DNA of 64,000 bases from Bolinopsis microptera (GCF_026151205.1 NC_087074.1:19326740-19390739); one strand, 5' to 3'; counted from the stretch's first letter, positions 14,201 through 26,405 are shown. The notes: generated by a model from the sequence alone, not told the origin. Translations and numbers: made by a program.

Positions 14201-17200
14201 TCGCTTAAAATAAACGCACATTAATTCACAATTTGTTAATTAATTTACCTGGTTTTAAGAGGATTAAATCGTGCAAACTGTCCTTCTAAGTCCTCTGTAC
14301 TTATTGAGTTGTCTAAGTTGCGAACTGAACATTTTTTTTTTATTAAATACTTTTCAAATTTTACTAAGTACAGCAATGGATGAATATAAAATAGAATCGT
14401 AATATCGAATATAAAATAGAATATAAATTAATTTTTTTTTCTTCGCATATTCGAGTTTTTTGTTTGAACTTGTATTCATTTTTAAATATTACGTTTAAAT
14501 ATATGCGTTATACAGTAATAATATTATTTTTCCAATAACATTATTAAATTTAAATGATTGAAAAGTAAACTAACCATAAACTGAGTTTGATGGAGGATTG
14601 TCGTTCTTATCTGTAGAAATTATTAACCGTTAGAAAAGGAGAAGAAAACATCAACTTAAATGTATTGAATAAGACAATTACAAATTGATCGACGACGGTG
14701 ATTTTTTTGGTAAAAGTTGTTTTTAAAACAAAATGAGATTGGACATAATTCAATATGATATAAATAAAAAAATAATATTAACTGACTGACTGACTTACAC
14801 GGATACATAATATAAAACTTTGACTCTAATGTAAACTGTAAAGCCTAGCCACTCAACCGTGAGGTAAGCAGCGATTAACACCACAGTCTACTAAATTAAT
14901 ACTAATAGATTTATCTTTGATAAATATCTTTAAAGGCTTTGTCAAAGTAAAGAGATCTTTTGAAAGATTCAGCGCAAAAATAGAAGGAATTGGACCACGT
15001 CTCATCACATATCTTCCAGCTACAACAAGAAAATACCGCTTTAGATGTACTAAAGTTTGACTTATGGCATCTTACAAAAAATGTGCGTGACAGTCAATAT
15101 TGTGATGTGTATGTTAGGTATTTAGTATGATAATTTGCTGGCTAGCAAAGTATTTAAGTTCACTAAGTGTTGTTTTTTCCGTACTAGGACACGCTTGAAT
15201 GGCTTGAATGTGTCTTCTTTGGGTATGTTTCTACTGTCGCGTCAAAGGTACCGACCTTTTATGTATCTATGAAAGAAGAAGTAAGCAAAATTGACGGACG
15301 TCATAATATTAGTTACTAGCTGGCCACAGGTGCTAACTAAATCTATGTAGCTAGAGTTTGGTGCTGGTCAGGATTCTAAGAATAGCATTATGTACCAAAT
15401 ACACTTGCACTCCTTGACATAGTTTCGTAGTTCATTTATAGACTTCACCATAGACTACTATATTTATAAGGGAGACGCAGCATAATTCTTGACAAGTAAC
15501 AGTGATTAGTTGATGACCAATAAAATTCGTAATTCGATGTCATGAGTAACAAAAATGCACCACCTCATAACATAACAATGTGATAATTAAGTATATTAAC
15601 CACAAAAATCTAGCGTATCAGGGATAGACATTTAAACAAATAACTTGCATTTTTAATTTATGCTTATGTAGACAGTGTAGTGACTAGTCAATGTAGTGAC
15701 TAGACAGACTTTGATTAAATACATAGATATTAGATAAAGAAACCACTCTTTAATACAAATCACGTTTTTAAAAACAAATCAAGTTTTTTAGACTTTTTAA
15801 TGAAGCTAAGCCATAAAAGTCATGTAGGAAAATTAAGATATCCGAATAGTTGAATCGTGAGGTATGTAAAGTGTTGTTGGGTGTGCTAATATGCCATATA
15901 TTTTACACGCTATGACGCAGAGTTGATGACGTATAAATAACATGAAAAACGCCTTATATAAAGTTATAAAAAGTTCGCCTTTTAACACATTTTTGGGATG
16001 AATAGCGAATCACTTGAAGGTAAGTTATGTAAAAATACTTTTAGACACGCTGGAGCTGTGAGGTCATTTCAAAATGGCAACTTACTTAACTTACTTAACT
16101 TACTTAACTTACTTAACTTACTTAACTTACTTAACTTACTTAACTTACTTAACTTACATAACTTACTTAACTTACTTAACTTACTTAACTCACTTAACTC
16201 ACTTAACTTACTTAACTTACTTAACTTACTTAACTTACTTAACTTACTTAACTTACTTAACTTACTTAACTTACTTAACTTACTTAACTTACTTAACTTA
16301 CTTAACTTACTTAACTTACTTAACTTACTTAACTTACTTAACTTACTTAACTTACTTAACTTACTTAACTTACTTAACTTACTTAACTTACTTAACTTAC
16401 TTAACTTACTTAACTTACTTAACTTACTTAACTTACTTCGATTATTGTTGTGATTTCCGGCGTACCAAGGAGGTTGCTTTGTGTTAAACTGAACTTTTAT
16501 CTTAGTGTCTTGTAAAGAGAACCCATTGAGATGTTTAACGGCCTCTTTGGCGTGGGAAGGGTCGTGATATTCAACAAATGCGTGTCCTCTGTTCTTGCTG
16601 GAGTGCTCTGTCATCATTAACCTGCATGACAGCCAATTACAGTTAACTTGGTACTGATGTTAATTGAGAATAGGTATAATGTTAAATCATGGCTTTTTCG
16701 ATAGATAAGAAAATTGTAGACGGTCAGCAATGAAATTCAGTAAATATCATACTTGACTTTGGCAGGTCCAAATCTGAGGAATAACTCTTTCAGTTCAGAT
16801 TCTGTTGTATCATAGCAAATATTAAAAACTGAAATAAATAAAAGGTTATCCGAAAAGAGTTGTCATAATACATGATGTTGCAAAGTTGGCCAGAACCAAC
16901 AAAAGCTCTTATCACGCTGTTATCAGCGTTGTCGACAGATTAAGCTGACTGGGTTAATTTAAATACAAGCTGTGTAACACAAAAAATATGTGCATTTTTA
17001 TAGAATAATTAGTTTTACTGGGCATGCTTAGGCAAGTGCTAAGTCTTTGACTTACCAAATAATGCTCTCTCAGAAAATGACTGTTCAGCAGTCTTGTCTG
17101 AAAAATTAACTTGGTTAATAAGTCCTAATTACAGCAGACATAATCCTGATCCTTTGAGTTTATAATCTTGATTATACTAGAATATGTTTAAAGTTCCGCA

Positions 17201-17667
17201 GAAACAAAAAGATAACCTCAACTTATCAACACCATATTCTCTAATTGCAATAAATAAGCAAACACTTAGTAATAACGACGAATAACAACGTGACATTATG
17301 ATCACAATACACATTTCTCGATAAATGTAACATCAATATTCAATATCCATGACATATTAATTAACATTCACATGAACAATAAATTATATGTGCATGATGG
17401 AAAATTCGGAAAATTGGAAATGTTTCTATACTGCACTTATTTGTTATCAGAACTTTTTACTTATCATTGCAACAGATATTGAAGTGATATTCAGTTATTA
17501 TGTGGTCTTCTAAATAAATTATATTGTTAGTTTGATATTATTAAATCACATTATTCTGTTAAACTAAATCTGTCAGAAGGTTGTTAACATTATTAAACAG
17601 AAAACATACCTGAATATTTAGGGGTAAACGATGATTTAGTCACATTTTCTGGGACTGATTCACTCAT
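5292..17667 (-). CDS. Three-RRM RNA-binding protein with coiled coil and Q/P/N-rich tail (25 exons)
   Basis: Minus-strand exons: 17667-17610, 17097-17056, 16828-16753, 16621-16437, 14610-14575, 14324-14249, 13691-13531, 12094-11955, 11461-11394, 11275-11080, 10908-10757, 10580-10438, 10089-9992, 9881-9744, 9611-9424, 9285-9115, 8768-8622, 8476-8356, 8235-7978, 7828-7727, 6834-6691, 6469-6264, 6060-5818, 5635-5510, 5346-5292. All junctions are GT-AG and keep phase; they total 3330 nt, 1109 aa. RRM1 lies at about residues 31-105 (RNP2 LFVFNI, RNP1 RGHAFVEY) and RRM2 at about 130-205 (VYVRNL, KGYAFVDF). A charged coiled coil (RQDRERLEEELFEKK) and a basic patch (KRKKKRR) follow. RRM3 is hnRNP A/Musashi-like, at about 357-435 (VFVGGL, KGFGFVSY). 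The tail is rich in Pro, Gln, Asn and His and ends acidic (SDDESEDDSRQ). Likely a nuclear RNP or mRNA-regulatory protein with a prion-like tail; no ortholog is named. Least certain junctions: donor GTACTT at 10437 and the acceptors at 9286 and 8236. Confidence 0.85.
6601..6682. repeat. Tandem ACCACAATATT repeat in an intron
   Basis: About six copies of an 11-bp unit (ACCACAATATT) lie just downstream, in gene orientation, of the exon ending at 6691. It is intronic and the copies are nearly identical. Confidence 0.8.
12803..12896. repeat. Three-copy 32-bp tandem repeat in an intron
   Basis: Three head-to-tail copies of a unit containing TGCTGTGGTACAAATACGGC lie in the long intron between the exons at 13531 and 12094. 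A short AAGTAAGT run (12735-12755) lies nearby. No coding role is evident. Confidence 0.8.
13365..13386 (-). CDS. Possible alternative first coding exon of the RRM gene
   Basis: A minus-strand ATG at 13386 starts a 7-codon peptide (MLSVGHL) followed by a strong donor GTAAGT at 13359-13364. It leaves phase 1, exactly what the next exon (12094-11955) needs, and would give a short isoform with the coiled coil, RRM3 and tail but without RRM1 and RRM2. Used instead as an internal exon, the 22 nt would break the frame, which favours the alternative-start reading. No promoter element was recognised. Confidence 0.35.
13967..14106. repeat. 70-bp tandem duplication in an intron
   Basis: Two adjacent, nearly identical copies of a segment beginning ACAGTAAAGTATGGTCATC occur in the intron between the exons at 14249 and 13691. 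It looks like a recent local duplication. Confidence 0.8.
16079..16438 (-). repeat. 40-copy 9-bp array of 5' splice donor motifs at the exon 4 end
   Basis: Exactly 360 bp, 40 units. The minus-strand unit is AAGTAAGTT, so every unit carries GTAAGT. The three variant units (one ATGTAAGTT, two AAGTGAGTT) still carry GTRAGT. The natural donor of the exon 16621-16437 is the first unit of the array. Because the unit is 9 bp, use of a later donor adds Ser-Lys-Leu per unit in frame. Retention of the whole intron start reads through about 40 such tripeptides to a stop at 16069-16071. On the plus strand the array also reads open (LLN or TYL repeats), which is a by-product. Confidence 0.95.
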
Positions 17668-18084
17668 TACCTACTAAAGGTAATCTTTTTAATACAGCAG
17701 TTATATTATTTAAAGTTTTAAAGTTTTAAAAGTTCCACCGACCTAGTCTGCGTGTATAATTATAGAATATAGATCATTATAGTCAATAGTCATGACACTT
17801 GCACTCCACATATCAAAGGATAATACTTGTATGAGGCATTTCCACTTTTACTGAGAGACATGACAAGCATGATGACCATGGTACTCAAAAACTGGAACAT
17901 CAAAACTGGTAACTTTTAGTGAAAATGGAGAGAAAGCTTATAGTGAACTTGGTGAGTAGGTAGATGGAAACCGAGCTCTTGGTATTGTCGTATAACTTAC
18001 CAGAATACACATATAATATTTCAATTTGATATTTCGAAATAAAAATAAAAATGGTGCAAAATGGTGAATGATTTTCATGTTGGG
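17668..18084. promoter_or_regulatory. Upstream region of the RRM gene, no defined element
   Basis: AT-rich sequence directly upstream of the predicted start at 17667. It should contain the 5' UTR and promoter if the first coding exon is correct. I see no clear TATA or initiator motif and no other gene. Confidence 0.3.
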
Positions 18085-18413
18085 TGAAGTGGGGGATCAT
18101 GAGTATTTTTGAGAATTTTTGAATCTGAGAATTTTACCATTTTCGCCGGGAATACTCAAAAATGTCTCAAAAAGAGAAATTCAGCATGGATTTTTAATTT
18201 TCTCAAAAATTGTCCACTCAAAAATAGTGATATACCAAATCATTCTTCATATCAGTGCAATGTGGTCCAATTGAGATGAGAATCAATTTTTGAAAATGAG
18301 TTTTTCGCCTTTTCTCAAAAGTACTCAAAAATAATTTTTGAGAATTTGGCCATCTTCGTCGGGACTCTCAAAAATACTCATGATTCCCCCCCCCCCCCCC
18401 CCCCCCCTGAAGT
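18085..18413. mobile_element. MITE, 317 bp, with 6-bp target duplication
   Basis: The element 18091-18407 has terminal inverted repeats (GGGGGATCATGAGTATTTTT and its complement at 18368-18390). It is flanked by TGAAGT on both sides (18085-18090 and 18408-18413). The right end carries a run of 22 C. It contains several TTTTTGAGAATTTT-type internal repeats and no coding potential. Confidence 0.8.
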
Positions 18414-18434
18414 TATGGATATAAGAATGTACCA

Positions 18435-18960
18435 GATACCTTAAGAACGACAAATTTAGTCTACCATGAATTTAGTCAACCAAATTTATTGAGGCGAAAT
18501 TTTTCAGCGACTAATTTGAAAGTAGACCAAAATTTCAGTAGAGCATATATGACATGAATATCATTGAGCTTACATTGTTTATAATTAATATAATGACATC
18601 ACCGTTGCTAAGTTGCTGAAATACTTAGACTATTGTCTATTACACATGCAATCCATTGCTTTTATGTTTACAAATAATATAAATTGCTTTATGCAACAAA
18701 TCATTTAATCAACATGCCTGCCGTTAAACTTTAAAGTATGAATTTAAAGTATGACTGATGATCATGTGCAAAATCTGGGAAAAAAGTAGCTAAATAATGG
18801 AAAAATAAAATAAATGGAATGGAAAATGGTCTCGAAAAGTTGAAAAATGTGACTAAAATTAATGTAGACTAAAAATGTGTGGCTAAAATTATGGTAACCA
18901 AAATTTTTGTAACCAAATTTATTGTGAACCAAATTTATTGGCCTTAAGGTAGCTCCATTT
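18435..18960. repeat. Probable inverted-repeat element rich in AAATTTATTG motifs
   Basis: AGATACCTTAAGAACGAC near 18436 and the complement of AGCTACCTTAAGGCC near 18955 look like diverged inverted ends. The interior repeats ACCAAATTTATTG and AAATTTAGTC motifs in both orientations. The boundaries are approximate. Confidence 0.45.
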
Positions 18961-19119
18961 CATCACAGTTTCGTGAATTATGACTACTCACTCTACACTC
19001 TACTATCACGTCGCGTGACTTACTTATACTTACAATACAAGCGATATTCCAACTTCCAAGCTAGTATTCCGATTCTCATAGTCCACATATGTATATTGTA
19101 TACAAACACTTCTGTCTTC

Positions 19120-19790
19120 TGGGTGACATCTTGTGACCCCCAACCCATGTAGCTGAGACACCTCACAGCAAGTAGACCAAAGTGGCTCTTGTTTGTGAAA
19201 GATGTATAAACTACCCGTCGAAGCGGTGGGTTGGGAGTCTCCCCTGGGATCATTTCATCCGTAAAATTTTACATAATATAAAAGCTACAATAAATTATCT
19301 ATAAAATTTACATAAACAAACTTAGGAGACCTCATAGCTCATCTTCTGAGGGATGGGTTGAAGGATGCATCATCCTCTGATTCCCCTGAGTGCTATGAGT
19401 GTGCTTCGTAGCAGATCAAACCTGAATCGCGTTCTGATGTGATTTTTGACCTGGCTCTTAACTTCTTTATTATGGTCAGCTATCATCTCAGAGATACTAT
19501 CTACGATCACAGTGCAGAGTGGTCCCATACCTCCAGATGTTGTAAAGACTAGTGGGACAAAGGACCCTTTCTCTGACTGAAGTACTCTTCTTCATAGAGA
19601 TCTTTCTTCTCTTTCTCATGCGCACTGTAGATTTTATCTAGTGGCCTAAACGTATTTGAGTAGCAATTAGGATGAGTGACCCTGACGTTTGAAGGGTGCA
19701 TACAGTCCAACAGCTGCTACATCAAGACGGGCTTCATCCTGGGTGTTGGTCTTCCTGGAGAATGAAGTTGGTTGGACTGGCAGGAGTGCA
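19120..19790 (-). pseudogene. Retroelement C-terminal domain fragment (restriction-endonuclease-like module)
   Basis: On the minus strand this is a second copy of the sequence at 32110-32780. It has the same reading (DEARLDVAAVGLY, then a HIRTRFRFDLLRSTLIALRG-type helix) and the same 3' UTR down to the GGTTGGGGGT end near 19133. It lacks the FFDIRV stretch because of a small internal deletion and carries stops. The domain is commonly seen at the C-terminus of invertebrate retroelement proteins; the superfamily is not settled here. Confidence 0.7.
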
Positions 19791-21430
19791 GGTTCTATCC
19801 TTCCATCCTTACACTTTGCTTCCTAAAGAGAAACTGCAGTATCTTTTATGGAATTGTGGTGCATGGAAACGTATCCACCTAATTTACAATCAATGATCAA
19901 TGGGAAATGGCGTGGTAGACACTGTCAGAAACAGAAACAACTACAAACTATAAAATCATTTTCATGAGGATTGTTTCTTGTTTCATTGAAAACTTTCTTG
20001 TTTCATTGAAAACTTTCTTGTTTCATTGACAATCTCAAATCAAACACCTGATCAACAGTAATGTTACCAGACTGGATCAGGAAGATAGGTCTAAAATGGC
20101 ACACTAAGATGATAATGGGTAAAAAACATGCCACCATCATCAGAAACTTGGACACTACACTCAGTAACAAGAGGCAGAAAAATATAACTGCAATGTACCT
20201 TATCACGGGACACTGTTATTAAAAAAAAGCGTCACTATCATTTGCAGATCAAACACCAGTGCCTGTCCTATGTGAGGCGAAAAAGAAGAGACTTGCATGT
20301 TCTAGATCAGATTCCAAAACTGCAAAGTTAATAGAAACAATACTTACTTGTACTTGATTAGGTCTCCTCAATCATTCGAGTGGCCTGCACCAATGAACTC
20401 CCGTTTGTGACGTATCATCTCCCTCCAAAGTTTGCGGTCACTAGCCATCTCGCTCGCTCGCTCGCTCCTTCTACGTCTATGTCAGTGTTTCCTGTAAACA
20501 CTGCAGCATCTTCCAGCAAAAAGATAGAATCTCTAATAGCGTTGTGGCGCATGCTAACGTAACCACCTAGTTTACAGTCAAGGGCGTGGTAGATACTGTT
20601 AACAAAGGATGCAGAAGAATAACAAAGGATGCAGAAGAATTCCTTCGAATAGAGATAAAACTATAAAAAGTTGATCATATTCCAACTACTATACTACACC
20701 ACCCCTATGATTAGTGAGCCGGGTTCAATGTTAGACCGGACGAAGTATATATTTCATGAGCCGGGTTCAATGCTAGACCTGACGAAAATATGGCTACATC
20801 TCAACAATAGATAACACAGCAAAGGTGCTATTACAGTTAAATTCTGTTACCTGAACTCAACTAAACAGTTTTAATATTATAGCATATACTATAATATTAT
20901 GAAAGATATTTTGTGTCAAAATGAGGTTGTTTAATCATTTTTACACACCAAAGGTTGTTGTGTGCTTTTAATTAATTTATTATTGTTTAAAAGTTTATAT
21001 TGAGAATTTTATACAGTAGTCTATAGACTGATTAAATTATTTACTGGTCACGTAGATGTGGTTTTAAGAATTTTATGACATTGAACAAATTTATTCATTG
21101 CGAATTTAAAGGATTGCTAGTATTTTATGTGTTCACTTCTGCACGTTTAGGTAGTTGCTCTTGTGACCAGAGTTTTAGACTTATATATATATCAACAAAG
21201 TTCTTTTTCTGACCTATGTCTCCTATAAAGAAATCACTGTTGTTCTTAGGATTTCGATACAAGAGCGATTCCTTATGTATCCCACAGCATCTGAATACCT
21301 TTGCCCTGTCTGGTATTCCATTTTACTATCCAGCTTCTTTACAAGTCTTTCAGCTTCACCACCCAATCCACCAGACGTTGAGAAAACTAACTGCAAAGTT
21401 AATTTTTAAAATTTTTTAAAGGAAAGAAAA
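19791..21430. other. Mixed repeat debris, no gene supported
   Basis: Holds a short threefold tandem ACTTTCTTGTTTCATTGA (about 19980-20030) and a duplicated ACAAAGGATGCAGAAGAAT (about 20595-20640). GAGCCGGGTTCAATG occurs twice, near 20716 and 20757. On the minus strand near 20370-20455 a short DRKLWREMIRHKREF reading resembles the end of a non-LTR reverse transcriptase ORF, a weak match. Nothing else was recognised. Confidence 0.4.
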
Positions 21431-21431
21431 A

Positions 21432-21838
21432 TTAGGAAAGAAAAATTTTATTTACCACAAAACAATCAATACATAATGTTATATTCATAAATAAATTCAA
21501 ATTTCAATTTCAAACACATATACAGTACGCCGCGCACACAGCCACAATTTTCAATTGTTCAGAAATTCGTAGGTCAGCTGTAGGCGCCGCGCACAGGATT
21601 TATTTAATTGTTATCTTACAATTAGGAAAGAAAAATTTTTTTTTTAGGAAAGAAAAATTTTTATTTACCACAAAACAATCAATACATAATGTTATATTCA
21701 TAAATAAATTCAAATTTCAATTTCAAACACATACACAGTACGCCGCGCACACAGCCACAATTTAAAATTGTTCAGAAATTCGTAGGTCAGCTGTAGGCGC
21801 CGCGCACCTTATCTATTTAATTGTTATCTTACAATTAC
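21432..21838. repeat. Two tandem copies of a unit of about 210 bp
   Basis: TAGGAAAGAAAAATTTT starts two head-to-tail copies, at about 21432 and 21645. Each runs through CGCCGCGCACACAGCCACAA and ends ATTGTTATCTTACAATTA. They lie directly upstream of the larger duplicated unit. Confidence 0.8.
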
Positions 21839-22413
21839 ATGTCACATTTCTTAATTTCTAGAGCCAAAATTTCAGATGCAAAATAATTTAAAAGAAAGAT
21901 ATTTCTGTCGTTCACGCAGTACAGGCCGTGAACACTGCGACCTAATTAATATAATAATGGAGAGATTCCAAAAAACCGCGCGCTCGTTATTTGTGATAAA
22001 ATTGAGTGCGCGCCACTGTCAACCGCAGTACCGCTCAAGCATGAAGTACTAAGCGGTACGCAGTTTTGCGTGAGGCGTAGACATTTGTAGCACACGTTTC
22101 ATTCAACTAATCCATTATGTGACATGTAATTATATTAAAGCAAAAAGAATATTAATTTTAGTAATAATTGACGTAAACATATGTGTTTAAATAACATCTA
22201 TAATCTAGCGAGTTACTTATACCATTTGTTTGTATCATTGATTATATATGTTAACACTAGCCTATATTATGATGGAGATATACATTGCATTATATTATAT
22301 AATTGCTCCAATATTCAACACTGCTAAACAACAAATACCTACTCGCCCATCGATGAAGCAGTCGCCAAAACAAAGCTCAAAGTTAATATATCCTCGTACT
22401 TCGTTTTGGAAAC

Positions 22414-24242
22414 TGGTGGAAACTAGTGGTTCAATAAGAAAAGTGAGGTTGAAAACTATAAACCAATATCCCTTACTTGTTTAGTCATGAAAGTTTTTGA
22501 GCGCATTGTTAAACGTAAACTGCTTTCTTTGACAAGTACCCTTCTTGATCCCAGGCAGCATGGTTTTCTAGAGCACAAGTCATGCACAACCAATATGGTT
22601 GACTTTTGTGATAGCCTGGCATTGTCTCTTAACGAAAACATTATCAATCATGTTGTGTATTTTGATTTTGCTAAGGCATTTGATTCTGTAAATCATGATA
22701 TCCTTCTTCATAAGCTAAAGACCTTATATAACATTGATGGTACACTTCTCAAATTTCTTACCAATTACCTTCAAGGCCGTTACCAAAGAGTGGTTATTGG
22801 TAATGAGATGTCATCTACCCTCTCAGTTAATTCTGGTGTCCCCCAGGGCTCTATTCTTGGTCCCTTACTTTTTGTATTGTTTATCAATGATATTCCTCTT
22901 GGCCTTTCGGATAATACTGATATTGTTTTGTATGCCGATGATACAAAAATCTGGCGTAAAATACATTCATCTTCTGATAATACTAATTTACAAATGGATA
23001 TAGACTATCTCTCTGACTGGGCACTAAGAAACAAAATGCGATTCCATCCAGCAAAATGTAAAGTGCTTATTGTTTCAGGAAAACCATCTTTATCTCCTCC
23101 ATTTGCATATAATCTTGATGGCTCTCCTCTTGTGTATGTAGAGTTAGAAAAAGATCTTGGAGTCGATGTTACTCCTAAGCTAAGTTGGAATAGTCAGTGC
23201 GACAGAATTTATACTAAGGCCTGCCAACAACTTGGTATGGTCAGAAGAGATGGCCATATTGTCATTGATCAGAAACGTCGCCGGGCGCTTTACCTCTCCC
23301 TGGTTCGTAGCCAATTCGAAAATTGTTCCATGATCTGGCGCCCTTGTAATAAATCACTTAGTGATAAATTAGAAAGTCTCCAAAAGAGAGCTATTAAATG
23401 GATTCTGTCTGAAGAGGGCCGCAGTTATCCACCTGAGCAATATGTCAAAAAGTGCAAGCTTGTCGACATTCTCCCTTTGTCTCAAAAGTTTGACTTGAAT
23501 GATCTTATTTTTTTCCACAAAGTTCTTAACAATTTAATTCCTGTATCGCTGCCTCACTATCTCTCTTTATATCAGGGCACTTCTCGACTAAGACGTTGCC
23601 ACCTCGACAGTCTGTCTATTGTGTCATCAATTTTACCTAAGTTAAGTCAGAATTCACACACCACATGTACCTCAAATAGCCCACTGGCAAAATCATTTTT
23701 CTACAGAACCCATATACTGTGGAATGGACTCCATTTACAGATAAGACAGATTGTGTCTACTAGTCTTTTCAAAGCTGAGGTCACTAAGCATCTATGGAAA
23801 TGTTTATTGGATAGTGAAACAACAGTCTAGCCTAGTCTCTTTGCTCCCCATATTATTATTATTTTTGTTTTATTAATTTTTTTATATACCTTCCTATACT
23901 TTCAACATCATATCACACTTCACCCGCACACCTTCTCACACATTAATGACCATTTCAGACCTGTATCTAATGTATCTGGAATTTGACGTATTGAAATACC
24001 AATTTTGACTCTATATCCACAGTTATTCACCATGGATTTGTTTGTTATTAAATAGTTTTTCATAAATTTTTGGATTTAGATTAATTCGATGTAATGGGTC
24101 CAAGTTACTGCGGACATAGTTCACTATGTGTTTACCGTGTTTGGGTGCCCATCATATTTTACAGATGGGGGCGATATTTTGAACGATTCTATTTTATATT
24201 CATCTATTGCTGTACTCTGTAAAATTTGAAAAGTATTTAATA
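22414..24242 (+). mobile_element. 5'-truncated non-LTR retrotransposon insertion
   Basis: Comparison with the uninterrupted copy (25017-26405) delimits the insertion. Sequence after TTTTGGAAACTG diverges at about 22413, and similarity resumes at TGTGTATTCGATGGG near 24252 after an A-rich tail (AATAAAAAAAAATTG). About 30 bp of target is lost and no target duplication is visible. Confidence 0.75.
22420..23830 (+). CDS. Non-LTR retrotransposon reverse transcriptase, 5'-truncated
   Basis: The frame is open from about 22427 (ENYKPISLT), before the first Met at 22487, so this is the 3' part of a longer ORF. RT motifs are intact: motif A YFDFAKAFDSVNHD, motif B GVPQGSILGPLLF, catalytic motif C LYADDTKIW. 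The C-terminal thumb/linker (SFFYRTHILWNGL) and stop at 23830 are typical of Jockey/CR1/L2-related elements. Copies DNA from its RNA at a nicked target. A 3' UTR follows to an A-rich end at about 24240. It lies inside copy 1 of the duplicated unit. It lacks the endonuclease half, so it is dead on arrival, although the retained ORF has no stop. Confidence 0.9.
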
Positions 24243-26405
24243 AAAAAAAATTGTGTATTCGATGGGCAAGCACTCGCCACTCGAGGCCGAGACAAACGGC
24301 ACCAGCTCCGCCCTGCAACCATGAAGTAATGTAAGCAGTAAGGCGGGGCGGTGGTGTGCGCCGCTTATACGGCCCACAGCACGAGACATTTTGAGCTCCA
24401 AGACTATAAAAGTCCCGAATTAAACATAGCGACTTACCATCGTCAGCCGTCAAAAATTTAGAATTTGTATGTTATAAACTCTACACCTGCTATCAGTATA
24501 ACATGTAATTTAGTTTGTTATTGGCTAAATTTTCAACTCGATTAAGCGATGCAGACGGATGAACTAGGCTTCTCCTCCGTCAAAAACACAATGAGAGGGG
24601 GTTGTGGAAGGACACGAACACTATTCGTTAACTCGTACCCCGGGTACCCCCTAGAACCGTGTCCCATCAGAGAGAGCCCATCACCCGTCAGATCGAAAAC
24701 AGTGTTTTAGTTTTGATATATGCTGTACCAATTACAATAAATGGTAAGTCAAGGCTGACGTTGGTAGCAAAATATAAAGTGACACGTCACAACAAAATAA
24801 CCACTACACACTACACACTATACGCTATAACTATTGTACACAGTACACAGTATAACTTAAATATAAAATATAAACAAGTTACAAGAGACAAAAGAGTTTA
24901 CAGAAGAGTTTTACATCGGCTCAGCACCGCCAGGACATTGGCTATAAACGTGGGTCAATTAGTTTGATTTGGTATGGCTCGACCGGGAAAGTGGTCGAAA
25001 TTAGTGCTCTTAATGAATTACATGTCGCATTTCTTAATTACTAGAGCCAAAATTTCAGAAGCAAAATAATTTAAAACATATTTCTGTCGTTCACGCAGTA
25101 CAGGCCGTGAGCACTGCGATCTAATTAATAGATCGAATAATAATAATGGAGAAATTCCAAAAACCGCGCGCTCGTTATTTGTGATTAAATTGAGTGCGCG
25201 CCTCTGTGAACAGCAGTACCGCTCAAGCATGAAGTACTAAGCGGTACGCAGTTCTGCGTGAGGCGTAGACATTTGTAGCACACGTTTCATTCAACTAATC
25301 AATTATGTGACATGTAATTATATTAAAGCAAAAAGAATATTAATTTTAGTAATAATTGACGTAAACATATGTGTTTAAATAACATTTATAATCTAGCTAG
25401 TTACCAATAATATAATACTATTTGTTTGTATTATTGATTATATATGTTTACACTAGCCTATATTATGATGGAGATATACATTATATAATTGCTCCAATAT
25501 TCAACACTGCTAAACAACAAATACCTACTCACCCATCGATGAAGCAGTCGCCAAAACAAAGCTCAAAGTTAATATACCTTCGTACTTCGTTTTGGAAACT
25601 GTAGAATGCCAGTAAATAATTAGTGTTTCAATCGTGTATTCGATGGGCAAGCACTCGCCACTCGAGGCCGAGACAAACGGCACCGGCTCCGCCCTGCAAC
25701 CATGAAGTAATGTAAGCAGTAAGGCGGGGCGGTGGTGTGCGCCGTTTATACGGCCCACAGCACGAGACATTTTGAGCTCCAAGACTTAAGACTATAAAAG
25801 TCCCGAGTTAAACGTAGCGACTTACCATCGTCAGCCGTCAAAAATTTAGAATTTGTATGTTATAAACTCTACATCTGACATCAGTATAACATTTAATTTA
25901 GTTTGTTATTGGCTAAATTTTTAACTCTATTAAGCGATGCAGACGGATGAACTAGGCTCCTCCTCCGTCAAAAACACAATGAGAGGGGATTGTGGAAGGA
26001 CACGAACACTATTCGTTAACTCGTACCCCGGGTACCCCCTAGAACTATGTCCCATCAGAGAGAGCCCATCACCCGACAGATTGAAAACAGTGTTTTAATT
26101 TTGATATATGCTGTACCAATTACAATAAATGGTAAGTCAAGGCTGACGTTGGTAGCAAAATATAAAGTGACACGTTACAACAAAATAAGCACTACACACT
26201 ACACACTATACGCTATAACTATTGTACACAGTACACAGTATAACTAAAATATAAAATATAAACAAGTTACAAGAGACAAAAGAGTTTACAGAAGAGTTTT
26301 ACATCGGCTCAGCACCGCCAGGACATTGGCTATACACGTGGGTCAATTAGTTTGATTTGGTATGGTTCGACCGGGAAGGTGGTCGAAATTAGTGCTCTTA
26401 ATGAG

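Larger units (their letters stand above)
21838..26405. repeat. Tandemly duplicated unit of about 1.4 kb, first copy split by a retrotransposon
   Basis: Copy 2 is 25017-26405. Copy 1 is 21838-22413 joined to 24243-25016, the gap being filled by a non-LTR element. The unit contains TATAAAAGTCCCG, a CCCGGGTACCCC motif and GC-rich CGCGCGCTCG in otherwise AT-rich sequence, with no convincing ORF. It could be a non-autonomous element or a satellite monomer. It is not a clean LTR pair, because the copies abut each other with no primer-binding or polypurine signal. Confidence 0.75.

Noticed and set aside
16079..16453. Long plus-strand ORFs with LLN or TYL repeats and the minus-strand KLS repeat as protein genes
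   Set aside because: They exist only because the 9-bp satellite has no stop in several frames. The region is intronic on the minus strand, apart from possible read-through.
21838..26405. LTR retrotransposon with the two 1.4-kb units as LTRs
   Set aside because: The copies are adjacent, with no internal gag-pol, primer-binding site or polypurine tract. The intervening RT is of non-LTR type and lies inside copy 1.
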